From the NCBI GenBank assembly GCA_031255695.1, contig JAIRSA010000228.1, positions 1 through 13,316 on the forward strand: 13,316 nucleotides of DNA. Reading direction: 5' to 3'. The notes under the pieces were generated by a model. It saw only the letters and a list, made by a program, of their open reading frames with translations. It did not search any database and was not told the DNA's origin. This DNA is from Eubacteriales Family XIII. Incertae Sedis bacterium. GTDB taxonomy: Bacteria; Bacillota; Clostridia; Peptostreptococcales; Anaerovoracaceae. Both the position numbers and the translations under genes were made by a program. Shown here piece by piece: positions 5,429 through 12,606 of the stretch. The stretch's first letter is position 1. The number at the start of each line of letters is the position of its first letter.

Positions 5429-5764
5429 GTGCCGGGATTAATTAAATCTTTTTTCAGCGCCTTCCGGCCGTCTGCAAAAGGCCCGCAGACACGGATATGC
5501 CCGCAGGCGCCAACAGACGGGGAAACAGCCGCAGCAGCGCGGTGGGGCCTAAACAGAATCAGCGTCAGCCAGTTTTCGGGCCGGCTGTTTCTGTTGCCGC
5601 CAATCAAGGCAAAGCAGCCGGCATTTCTGTTGCCACCGATCAGAGCAAGGCCGTCGGCGCCCCCGCCGCAAAAATTGCTTCGGCCGGCGGGGCATATTGC
5701 TGCTGCCCGTTGGATAGACGACCGCATTTTTGTGGCTATGGGCGCAGCAAAACCGCCCGCCTAA
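5429..5764 (+). CDS. Doubtful 111-aa ORF in the leader of the secreted-protein unit
   Basis: A GTG at 5429 has AAGGAG at 5414-5419 with a 9-nt spacer, which is the only solid support. The product would be Ala-, Pro- and Arg-rich, without a recognisable domain, signal peptide or membrane span. It contains a 12-residue tandem repeat (FLLPPIKAKQP / FLLPPIRARPS) that comes from a 36-nt DNA repeat at 5588 and 5624. Other frames over the same stretch are also open, as usual for GC-rich structured DNA. It sits directly right of the switch and could be translated when the unit is on, but a non-coding structured leader is at least as likely. Confidence 0.22.
   Translation: MPGLIKSFFSAFRPSAKGPQTRICPQAPTDGETAAAARWGLNRISVSQFSGRLFLLPPIKAKQPAFLLPPIRARPSAPPPQKLLRPAGHIAAARWIDDRIFVAMGAAKPPA
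5580..5692. repeat. 36-nt tandem duplication flanked by GC-rich hairpins
   Basis: A segment beginning tttctgttgcc at 5588 is repeated at 5624 with a 36-nt period and several substitutions. The first copy is enclosed by gccggctg (5580-5587) and cagccggc (5615-5622), a perfect 8-bp inverted repeat. Further on ccccgccg (5661-5668) and cggcgggg (5685-5692) form another 8-bp stem. The structured leader before the secreted-protein genes resembles the other intergenic GC-rich repeats of the window. Confidence 0.5.
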
Positions 5765-5769
5765 CAAAC

Positions 5770-5834
5770 TGAGCGCGTTTAGCGCTCAAATCTGGACAGA
5801 ACTGAATTTGAATTTGTGCCGCCGCAGGGCGGCA
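5770..5834 (+). promoter_or_regulatory. Two hairpins just upstream of the Ig-like protein gene
   Basis: Hairpin 1 pairs 5770-5776 with 5782-5788 (7 bp, loop gttta). Hairpin 2 pairs tgccgcc (5817-5823) with ggcggca (5828-5834) around a 4-nt loop and ends 4 nt before the ribosome-binding site GGAG (5839-5842). Neither has a T run, so they are not ordinary terminators. They may protect the mRNA 5' end or tune initiation. Confidence 0.4.
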
Positions 5835-5848
5835 GAATGGAGTCAAGT

Positions 5849-6445
5849 ATGAAAGGGAAGAAAAGGAAGGCACTTATTTCATTCGTTACCATCTTGCTAT
5901 TGGCGGCATGCTTTCCCATTGCCACCTCGGCTGCGGAGACTGGTGCGGATTTCAGCCTTACGCTTGACAGAGCGGCGAGGACCGTTTCTGTGACAGGGAC
6001 GGGCTACGCGCCGAACGAGCGTGTTTCGTTGGTGGCTGCCTATAACGCGCCGCCCGCGTTCCAGAACTTGGATTATATAAGTCAGCTGAGTGCCGACGAA
6101 AGCGGCGCATTCTCAGTCACATTCCCTTCGGCGAAGGGCGAATGGCTGGGAGGGGAGTCCTATTATGTGGCATTGAACGGCGTCGTCAAATCGGCGGCCA
6201 TATATGCGACGCGCGCCGTCGCGAACCCGGCTACGCGCGTCTCGATAAAGGCCGGGGGCTCATATCAGCTGGATTATCAGATCGATGGCATTGCCTATGA
6301 GTTTGTTTCAGGAAACAACAGTGTCGCCAGGGTGAGCGCGGGCGGGCTAGTAACGCCGGTGCGGGCGGGGAGCGCCGCGATCACCCTTCGCGCGACTGAC
6401 GGGAGCAATCTGTCATCGTCGGTCATCATAATAGTGACGCCATAA
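5849..6445 (+). CDS. Secreted Ig-like (Big_2-type) protein of unknown function
   Basis: The 198-aa product starts with a signal peptide (MKGKKRKALISFVTILLLAA, then CFPIATSAAE). The mature part has two beta-rich stretches: residues about 33-120 (YAPNERVSLVAAYN, an Ig-like sandwich) and about 125-198, whose pattern of YEFVSGNNSVARVSAGGLV followed by AGSAAITLRA is that of a bacterial Ig-like Big_2 domain. The LAAC at residues 19-22 fits a lipobox, so lipoprotein anchoring is possible; a signal peptidase I site after ATSAA is an alternative. ATG 5849 is preferred, with GGAG 6 nt upstream. No enzyme motif, LPXTG or SLH is seen. It lies 58 nt before the GH43 gene without a terminator, so it probably works with that enzyme, perhaps as a surface or carbohydrate-binding partner. 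Confidence 0.75.
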   Translation: MKGKKRKALISFVTILLLAACFPIATSAAETGADFSLTLDRAARTVSVTGTGYAPNERVSLVAAYNAPPAFQNLDYISQLSADESGAFSVTFPSAKGEWLGGESYYVALNGVVKSAAIYATRAVANPATRVSIKAGGSYQLDYQIDGIAYEFVSGNNSVARVSAGGLVTPVRAGSAAITLRATDGSNLSSSVIIIVTP

Positions 6446-6462
6446 CCAGTATTATGTAACAG

Positions 6463-6503
6463 AAAGGAGTGTATAGCGCCCAGGCGCGCTATACAAAGAG
6501 CCG
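6463..6503 (+). promoter_or_regulatory. Shine-Dalgarno separated from the GH43 start by a perfect hairpin
   Basis: The only good ribosome-binding site, AAAGGAG (6463-6469), is 34 nt from ATG 6504. Between them gtatagcgc (6471-6479) and gcgctatac (6486-6494) form a perfect 9-bp hairpin with a 6-nt loop. Folding it leaves 10 nt between the Shine-Dalgarno and the ATG, a workable distance. Without the fold the distance is too long. The nearer AAAGAG (6495-6500, 3-nt spacer) is weak. Confidence 0.55.
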
Positions 6504-9500
6504 ATGTTAGGAATGAAAAAAATAAAAGGGCTGCCGGCATTATCGATCATCGCGGCGGCTGTCATTATGGCATGCGTGCTAAGCGTCGCGAACGTTGCCG
6601 CAGCCAATCCCATACTGGATTTCTGGGAGTATATCCCGGACGGCGAACCCTACGTGTTCGAGGATCCGGATCAGCCGGGGAAATACCGCGTGTATGTATA
6701 CGGATCGCATGACACGTTCTTGACCAGATATTGCGGGCGTGACCAGGTGGTATGGTCGGCGCCGGTTGAAGAACCGAACAATTGGCGCTACGACGGCGTG
6801 ATCTTTGAGTCTATTGTGGGCACGTCGGCAGGCGACACACTGTACGCGCCGGATGTATGCGAGACGATCGATAAGGAGACGGGCAAAAAGGTATACTACC
6901 TGTACCCCAACAATCAGGCAGGCAACCGCCAGTCCATGGTAGCCAGATCCGATCGCCCCGACGGCCCGTTCGAAGTGGTAAACTGGGCTAACGCGAACAG
7001 GAACTCGACCACAGGCATACTTGGGTTCGATCCCGCAGTATTTGTAGACGATGACGGGCGCGTCTACGGGTATTGGGGGTTTGAGACCTCATATGCGGGC
7101 GAACTAGATCCCGATACGATGTATTCGCTGAAACCGGGGACAAGCCGCATCGACAGGATGATACCGGGCACCCAGAGCGGAGGCGGCAACATATCGACCG
7201 ATCCCCAGGGATTCAATTTCTTTGAAGCGTCATCCCTCCGCAAAGTGGGGAATAAATACGTATTCGTCTATGCAAGGCGCGGCATAGCGGGAGAGAGGTA
7301 CGGCACGGTCAGCTGCCTGCTTGCCTACGCCTACAGCGACACGCCACTGGGGCCGTGGACGTACGGCGGCGTAATCATCGACAACTCTAAAGAGCTCGGT
7401 GCGTCGTCAAATTCGAATATTGCACACAACAATCATGGCAGCATATGCGAGATAAACGGGCAATGGTACATATTCTATCATCGCTGCACGAATAACCACG
7501 GCTATTCAAGGCAGGCCTGCGTCGAAGCGATTACAGTGCAGGCCGATGAGAAACCCGTGTCCGAGGGCGGGAAGGTCGTGATTTCCGAGGTGGCGCCTAC
7601 ATCCATGGGCTTCGAAATCAATGGCCTGGATCCGTACCAAAGGCAGTCCGCAGGCATCGCGTGCTATCAGACAGGTTCGGGCTATGTAGTCGCGAATCGG
7701 GACAAAGAAGTGAACAATAACACCTTCGGCAACATAACCAACAATACCGTGGCTGGATACAAGACATTCGATTTCGGAAGCGCCACCCCAGATGGCAAGG
7801 CAAGGTATCTGAGCATGGAGGTTGAGCCTGGCGCCAGAGGCGGGACAGTCACCGTTTACGCCGACAGGCCGAACGCGGCGCAAGGCACGGCGATCGCGGC
7901 ATTTACAGTAGCGCCTGGCGGGGAGCCGGCCAAGCTTAACGCCACTTCGGACGCGCTGAACGGGCTGGAGGGGAAACACGACATATTTTTCGCTTTCACA
8001 CCCAATGCGGGCAGCGGGAGCATGTGCACATTCAGCTATTTCCAGTTCGGTATAGCGGATCCCGGCGCGATCACAGGGCTTGGCATGGAACTGGATTCGG
8101 ATAAAATTGACATAAATGGAAAAACGGGTCTGAGCATCGTGGCTTATGGGATAGACGGATCGGCTGTGGATGTCGGCGCTGAGGCTGCCGTCACTGCCGA
8201 ACCGGCGGGGATCGTGAGCATTGCAGACGGCACGATAACCGGCGTCGCCTACGGGCAAGCGTATATCAAGGCATCGTACGGCGGATATGAAGCGGTCAAG
8301 CTCATTACAGTCAAGGATATAGTCGCCGAGCAAACGGTAGAAAAGCTTGTTGTGAGCGAGGCGGACCTCACTATGGATATAGGGCAGACGAGGGGCTTTA
8401 CCGTTACCGCAGTCTATAAAGACGGGCATTCCGAGGATGTTACAGCCGTGGCCGCCTGCACAAACCCCAACAATTATGCGATCTCTGTGGCGAACGGCAT
8501 TATTTCGGCAAAGGCCCAAGGGAGATCGGCGATCCGGTTTAGCTATGCCGGGGCGCTGGGCGGGCCGGCGGAGGCAGTGATAAACGTCTTGGTCGTGCGG
8601 GATGGCGGCCCGGGCGAAGACGGCGTAGCCGGCATCGTGGCCTCGCTGGGCAAGAACGTGATCGCGGTCGGCGAAAAAACGGAACTAAAGGTCATGGCCG
8701 CAGACATGTACGGCGTCATGACGGACGTCACCGCAGCCGCGTCCATTGTGCCGGAAAACCCTGAAGTGGCGGCATATGCCGGCGGGTTCGTCAGTGGCGC
8801 CGCCGATGGCATTGCGTATATCGACGTGGCATACAAGGGTTTCAGCGAAAGGCTTACTGTAGCAGTGGGCAACATAATGGGCGATAATTTCATCGCCGGC
8901 AAGAAGAACAGCACTTGGTCCATAGTCAATGAGGACCCGGCCAATTGGGGCCTGGTCAAGTCGAAAGGGCTTTGGCTCCCGACGCTGACAGGCGATCTGG
9001 GGAGCTCAAATTTCAAAAATGTGATTGTTCAGCCAGCGGTGGGCGACTGGTCGATTGTCGCGAAGGTATTCTTCCCGGCCATGCCGTCAGAAAACTACCA
9101 GCAGGCAGCGCTCCTGGTATGGCAGGACGGCAATAATTTCGTAAAGCTCGACTGTGAGCGCACAGGCGGCAATACGAGGGTGCAGATAGGCAGATCGATC
9201 AATGGCAGCTTCGGCGGGACGACACAGAGCGGGAACCTCAGCGCGGCGCCCGATGGCTCGCTTACTGTGCATTACCGCTTGACAAAGGCGGGCAATACAT
9301 ATAGGGCCGCGTATTCGCTCAACGGGATCAACTACACAAATATTGGAAGCGGCATAACTCTGGCTTTAAATGAGCCAAAGATAGGCCTGTTTGCCACCAA
9401 AAACCAGGCTGCGGCCGCGGTCATCGACACGTATATCGAATATGTTGCGGTTACGAGCCTGAACGGCATCACCCTGTTGACGGACGCGCAGGTCATGCAG

Positions 9501-10025
9501 AACGCTGTGGATGCAGTGGCCGGCTACGTTTCGGAGGACGTGCCGAGCGCAGTGGCGGGGGACTTCGCATTGAGCCCCGTCCCGCACGGCTACACGGTTT
9601 CGGCTGTGTCGGGCAATCAAGGCGTAATATCTGACACGGGCGAGGTCACGCGCCCCGCTACAGGGTTTGTGGCCGTGCCATATACGATAACCGTATCCGA
9701 CGGAACGCGGGTTGCGGAAAAGACCGTGATGATCACGGTCGTAGGGCGCGACGCGGCGGGCTTTGACTCGTACGCGGACGGCGGGAAAGCGGTTTCGCTG
9801 TATTATAATGATACAGAGAAAGAAGTGAAAGGCGTGTTCTATCTGGCGGTATATGACGCCAGAGGCGCGCTTGTACATGTAGAAGCCAAAAGCCTGGCAG
9901 CGGGCGCAAACGGCCTTGCGGTGGCGAAGTTCGACGCCGAGCTGTCAGAATATGCTGGCTATGATATCAAAGCCTTTGCCTGGGATGAAGGGTTTATACC
10001 CCTTGCGGATGCCATAACGTACTGA
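6504..10025 (+). CDS. Secreted modular glycoside hydrolase family 43 enzyme with CBM6-like, Big_2 and lectin-like modules
   Basis: The 1173-aa exported enzyme has a signal peptide (residues 1-34). A GH43 five-bladed propeller follows (about 35-360), starting IPDGEPYVF and RVYVYGSHD. Likely catalytic residues are Asp46 (base), Asp176 in GFDPAVF (pKa modulator) and Glu241 in FFEASSLRK (acid); HNNHGSICEINGQWYIFYH is the late family motif. Next come a CBM6-like sandwich (about 385-515), three Big_2-type repeats (about 520-605, 611-700, 709-790), a concanavalin-like sandwich (about 792-990), an Ig-like domain (about 1000-1080) and a C-terminal beta domain (about 1086-1173) typical of clostridial and Paenibacillus secreted hydrolases. 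GH43 enzymes cut arabinose- or xylose-containing polysaccharides; the exact substrate is not readable. No cell-wall anchor is seen. Start ATG 6504 is chosen; ATG 6513 is possible. Confidence 0.9.
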   Translation: MLGMKKIKGLPALSIIAAAVIMACVLSVANVAAANPILDFWEYIPDGEPYVFEDPDQPGKYRVYVYGSHDTFLTRYCGRDQVVWSAPVEEPNNWRYDGVIFESIVGTSAGDTLYAPDVCETIDKETGKKVYYLYPNNQAGNRQSMVARSDRPDGPFEVVNWANANRNSTTGILGFDPAVFVDDDGRVYGYWGFETSYAGELDPDTMYSLKPGTSRIDRMIPGTQSGGGNISTDPQGFNFFEASSLRKVGNKYVFVYARRGIAGERYGTVSCLLAYAYSDTPLGPWTYGGVIIDNSKELGASSNSNIAHNNHGSICEINGQWYIFYHRCTNNHGYSRQACVEAITVQADEKPVSEGGKVVISEVAPTSMGFEINGLDPYQRQSAGIACYQTGSGYVVANRDKEVNNNTFGNITNNTVAGYKTFDFGSATPDGKARYLSMEVEPGARGGTVTVYADRPNAAQGTAIAAFTVAPGGEPAKLNATSDALNGLEGKHDIFFAFTPNAGSGSMCTFSYFQFGIADPGAITGLGMELDSDKIDINGKTGLSIVAYGIDGSAVDVGAEAAVTAEPAGIVSIADGTITGVAYGQAYIKASYGGYEAVKLITVKDIVAEQTVEKLVVSEADLTMDIGQTRGFTVTAVYKDGHSEDVTAVAACTNPNNYAISVANGIISAKAQGRSAIRFSYAGALGGPAEAVINVLVVRDGGPGEDGVAGIVASLGKNVIAVGEKTELKVMAADMYGVMTDVTAAASIVPENPEVAAYAGGFVSGAADGIAYIDVAYKGFSERLTVAVGNIMGDNFIAGKKNSTWSIVNEDPANWGLVKSKGLWLPTLTGDLGSSNFKNVIVQPAVGDWSIVAKVFFPAMPSENYQQAALLVWQDGNNFVKLDCERTGGNTRVQIGRSINGSFGGTTQSGNLSAAPDGSLTVHYRLTKAGNTYRAAYSLNGINYTNIGSGITLALNEPKIGLFATKNQAAAAVIDTYIEYVAVTSLNGITLLTDAQVMQNAVDAVAGYVSEDVPSAVAGDFALSPVPHGYTVSAVSGNQGVISDTGEVTRPATGFVAVPYTITVSDGTRVAEKTVMITVVGRDAAGFDSYADGGKAVSLYYNDTEKEVKGVFYLAVYDARGALVHVEAKSLAAGANGLAVAKFDAELSEYAGYDIKAFAWDEGFIPLADAITY

Positions 10026-10045
10026 CGCAAGGCAGGCATAGGCGG

Positions 10046-10185
10046 GCGCCCCGGCCCTGGGGCAAGGTCGGCGCAAGTGAGCGCCCCGACCCTGGGGCGA
10101 GGCCGGCGCAAGTGAGTGCCCCGGCCACGGGGCAAGGCCGGCGCAAGTGAGCGCCCCGGCCACGGGGCGAGGCCGGCGCAAATGA
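10046..10185. repeat. Four exact-length 35-nt tandem repeats with hairpins
   Basis: Units at 10046-10080, 10081-10115, 10116-10150 and 10151-10185 are all 35 nt and differ at only a few positions. Each carries GCCCC-6 nt-GGGGC, and also GCGCC with a later GGCGC, so two alternative stems compete; each unit ends in aagtga or aatga. The array begins 20 bp after the GH43 stop and ends 36 bp before the terminator. There are no unique spacers, so it is not CRISPR. The period is not a multiple of three, so it does not encode a protein repeat. Confidence 0.88.
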
Positions 10186-10200
10186 GTCCCTCCTTGAACG

Positions 10201-10216
10201 GTGTGATGATTCACAC
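10201..10216. other. Short perfect hairpin before the terminator
   Basis: gtgtga-tgat-tcacac gives a 6-bp stem and a 4-nt loop. It lies between the 35-nt array and the strong terminator and has no T run. Confidence 0.35.
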
Positions 10217-10221
10217 AGAAG

Positions 10222-10268
10222 AGCCGCCCCGCCATGGTTTTATGATCATGGCGGGGCGGCTTATTTTG
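10222..10268 (+). terminator. Strong, possibly bidirectional rho-independent terminator
   Basis: agccgccccgccatg (10222-10236) pairs perfectly with catggcggggcggct (10247-10261): 15 bp, 10-nt loop, followed by TATTTTGT. It ends the GH43 unit. For the leftward gene that ends at 10326 the same stem is followed by CTTCTGTGT, less T-rich, so it may serve both. Confidence 0.88.
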
Positions 10269-10325
10269 TATGAGCCGACGCCCGTGCCGCCGGCATTGCA
10301 TCGTTTTGGCCCATAACGAATAGCA

Positions 10326-12296
10326 TTACTTCCTTTTGTTTCTCTTCCTCTTGCGCGAGTGGAACGAGACCACGTTGCCGCTGTCGCCGCTGCCGCCTAG
10401 GCTGGCCCCGCCGCTGTTGAGGCTTTTTCCGGCGTTGCCGTCTGCGCCGCCATTGGGCATATGCCGCATTTCGATCGGCGTGTGGCCGCGCAGCGGGATC
10501 ATGCGGGAGTTTTCGTATATGTCTTTGAGCAGATCGTGCAGCTTCTTGGAAAAGCTGGAATTAGGGGCGCCCTTGACCCAGATCTTGTCCTCGGAATCGT
10601 ACATCGCGATGAGATCGGCCAGGGGCAGGCCTATGTGGATCATGAACATGCTCACGGCTATAAATGCCGCGACATTGACATAATGCGCCCGGCTGACGAG
10701 ATTCTTCAAGAGCAGATCGAAAAGCGCCTCGACGAGTTCAGGCTTTTTGCAGTAGCTGACGTGATCGTGGCCGAATATATCCTCCTTCTTCGGTACGTAG
10801 AAGGGGATGCCGTCCTGCGCGGCCCAAAGCTCATCGAATGACGGATATGAAATGTCGAGCCCGAAGTTCTCCCCCAGCATGTTGAAATCGTTGTCGCTAT
10901 GGCGCTTTGCGGGGCGATTCGCCAGATCCAGGTAGGCCAGGAAATACTTCCCGTCGTAATAGAGGATATTGTCCCAGCGCCGGTTGAGCAGCGAAAAGAC
11001 GCGGTGCACCTCGTCTATGTCCGTTTTGCGCTTGTTCTGCTTGTTCACGATGCTGACAATGGTTTCTGCGGGGACAATGCCGTACATATTCACGCATCCA
11101 CGTATATATAGCGACAGATTGTTGAAACGCCGCCATTCGGTTTTGAAGCTGGGCATATCGATGTCGTTGTATGCCACGACGAATTCGATGGGTATGGAGC
11201 TTGAATATGCGAATTCATAGTAATACCCGCTGCGGGCCAGCCAGCTCATGCGCAGCCCTTCCGGCACGTCGTCGTCATCGTCGTCATCGTCGCTGCTATA
11301 GGGATCATAGTAGCTCTCGCCTTCTACGCTGAGGTATAGCTCAAGCGCATCCAGCTCGTCTTCGTCCATATTCATAAGCACGGCCTTCACGTATTCGGGC
11401 TCGCCGATCTTCTCCGCTATGAAGCTGGCAAGGTCGGCCTTGTTGAGCCTGGAATATCCGGAAAGGGCATGCAGCTTGGCAATGCTGGACAGTTCCTGCT
11501 TGGTGCGGCAGCCGAGAAGCGCTTCCAAATACTCGTCCATGAATAGGGAGTCAAAGCCGTCGTCCAGATCGTCGCCTAAGCCCTCAAGGCCATCGTAGAA
11601 GTTTTCGTCAAAGCCCTCATCATCGTCCTCGTCGAGCCCGTCATAGAAAGTCTCGCTGGCGTCGCGGCCGAATGAGTCTGAAAAAGAGGGGTAGCCGTCG
11701 CTCAGAAGGCGTTCGTTCACTGCGGCCATATCGAAGGCGGCAGGCGCCTTGTCGGCGAAGCTGCGCCACTCGCGTTCGGGCGTGGCCTTTGCTGTGCCGC
11801 CGGAAGCGGATGTGCCCAGGAAGCGGGCGGCGTAGCGGTGCACCCCGCCGCAGTCCTCTGGCGGGCAGTCGCCCTCGCCGTCAAGGACAGCAGGGCAGCC
11901 GCCGCTGTAATCGGGCATGACCTCCTCCACCTCGACAGTGTGTGCCCAGAAGCTGGAGTAATCGTATAGATAGCCAAATCTGTCGCCCGCATTGATGAAG
12001 TCTTCAATATTTTGGGCGTACAGGTAGTCAAATGCAGCCATGATTTCGGACGCGTCCACATAAAGCGCGTACATATGGGAGACGCCGATCGTGTATGGAT
12101 GGCTTTCGAACATGAAACTGAAAGGGGACTTGTTCTGCCATCCCATGGCGTGGTTCAGGACATCGTGAAGCTCGATCAGGGAAAAATCGCCAGGGACGAC
12201 TACGCGCCTCCAGACATGGGGGGTCAGGCAGTCAAGGCTTATCTTCAATTTGTATGTGGCCAGAAATTCTGTATAGCGGCAGTGTGCGCCATACAA
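10326..12296 (-). CDS. pRiA4b ORF-3-like domain protein with acidic linkers (unknown function)
   Basis: The 656-aa soluble protein has no signal peptide. Residues about 14-180 match the pattern of the plasmid pRiA4b ORF-3-like domain (YKLKISL, TPHVWRRVVVPGDFSLIELHDVLNHAMGW, then FLYDYSSFW-like). Next are acidic linkers with repeated FYDGL, a short helical stretch at about 262-310 (TKQELSSIAKLHALSGYSRLNKADLASFIAEK) like a Rho-N/SAP fold, eight Asp in a row (about 336-343, plus-strand 11268-11291), a long region without a known family, and a basic tail (SRKRKRNKRK). The function of the domain is unknown. The start is unclear: TTG 12296 lies only 2 nt after GGAGG, while TTG 12248 overlaps the stop of a 15-codon ORF. 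Coordinates use the longer form because it keeps the first domain strand. Confidence 0.75.
   Translation of the reverse strand: MYGAHCRYTEFLATYKLKISLDCLTPHVWRRVVVPGDFSLIELHDVLNHAMGWQNKSPFSFMFESHPYTIGVSHMYALYVDASEIMAAFDYLYAQNIEDFINAGDRFGYLYDYSSFWAHTVEVEEVMPDYSGGCPAVLDGEGDCPPEDCGGVHRYAARFLGTSASGGTAKATPEREWRSFADKAPAAFDMAAVNERLLSDGYPSFSDSFGRDASETFYDGLDEDDDEGFDENFYDGLEGLGDDLDDGFDSLFMDEYLEALLGCRTKQELSSIAKLHALSGYSRLNKADLASFIAEKIGEPEYVKAVLMNMDEDELDALELYLSVEGESYYDPYSSDDDDDDDDVPEGLRMSWLARSGYYYEFAYSSSIPIEFVVAYNDIDMPSFKTEWRRFNNLSLYIRGCVNMYGIVPAETIVSIVNKQNKRKTDIDEVHRVFSLLNRRWDNILYYDGKYFLAYLDLANRPAKRHSDNDFNMLGENFGLDISYPSFDELWAAQDGIPFYVPKKEDIFGHDHVSYCKKPELVEALFDLLLKNLVSRAHYVNVAAFIAVSMFMIHIGLPLADLIAMYDSEDKIWVKGAPNSSFSKKLHDLLKDIYENSRMIPLRGHTPIEMRHMPNGGADGNAGKSLNSGGASLGGSGDSGNVVSFHSRKRKRNKRK
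12245..12292 (-). CDS. Possible 15-aa leader peptide ORF overlapping the next gene's start
   Basis: ATG 12292 (minus strand) has GGGAGG with an ideal 6-nt spacer, the best ribosome-binding site here. It encodes MAHTAAIQNFWPHTN and stops with TGA at 12245-12247. The stop overlaps an in-frame TTG of the large ORF (TTGA). So either a leader peptide is translated first and coupled to the large gene, or the large gene's true N-terminus is in this frame and an indel (real or from sequencing) breaks it. Confidence 0.35.
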   Translation of the reverse strand: MAHTAAIQNFWPHTN

Positions 12297-12349
12297 TACC
12301 TCCCTTCATTCTATACTGCCCGCAGGCAATGCTGCAGGAGAACAGTATT

Positions 12350-12370
12350 AGATGTAATATTATAACATCT
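12350..12370 (-). promoter_or_regulatory. Extended -10 promoter inside an imperfect palindrome, for the leftward gene
   Basis: The minus strand reads TGTTATAAT, a 6/6 -10 box with extended TG (TATAAT at 12359-12364). No good -35 sits at 16-18 bp; TTGCAA lies 21 bp up. The -10 is the centre of agatgt (12350-12355) and acatct (12365-12370), perfect 6-bp inverted arms, which may be a repressor site. Transcription would start about 55-60 nt before the coding start. Confidence 0.55.
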
Positions 12371-12522
12371 GCCGGAGTGTTTGTGTTGCAATTATTTATA
12401 ATATTTTTTGGAAAGTCTTCCGTAATTTCCCGAATCATTCCATCGGGGTTTTGGCAATTCCAGAACGTTTTTGGCGGCTGCAAGAAAATTGCCCAGCTGG
12501 GCACGGCTTTTCCGAAAGTTTC
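12371..12522. other. Divergent intergenic region without a gene
   Basis: This stretch separates the leftward and rightward promoters. It holds one perfect 12-bp palindrome, gcccagctgggc (12491-12502), and no ORF with a ribosome-binding site. Nothing else is recognised. Confidence 0.4.
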
Positions 12523-12551
12523 TTGGATTTAGAATTGCTTTCTGGTATACT
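12523..12551 (+). promoter_or_regulatory. Probable promoter of the Gly-rich membrane protein gene
   Basis: TATACT (12546-12551, 5/6 to -10) is 17 bp downstream of TTGGAT (12523-12528, which keeps the TTG of a -35 box). It lies about 55 nt before ATG 12607, in the expected place. Confidence 0.5.
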
Positions 12552-12606
12552 CTATGGTAAGGATTATTGGTGTAACATTGGCTAGAAGCATTTGGAGGAG
12601 AATGGC

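Noticed and set aside
7506..8519. Leftward 337-aa ORF opposite the GH43 gene
   Set aside because: The composition is that of a reverse-complement frame (Arg, Cys, His rich), with no ribosome-binding site or domain.
10046..10185. CRISPR array
   Set aside because: Repeats abut one another with no unique spacers, and no cas gene is near.
12337..12352. Shared motif taatactgttctcc (minus strand) resembling the 17-bp boxes at 1902-1935
   Set aside because: An 11-nt exact match between two places in 13 kb is expected by chance many times, and the rest of the box is absent.
12571..12578. Extra recombinase-arm-like tgtaacat before the Gly-rich protein gene (and tatgtaaca at about 6453)
   Set aside because: Eight to nine bases without an inverted partner or centre sequence; chance is sufficient.
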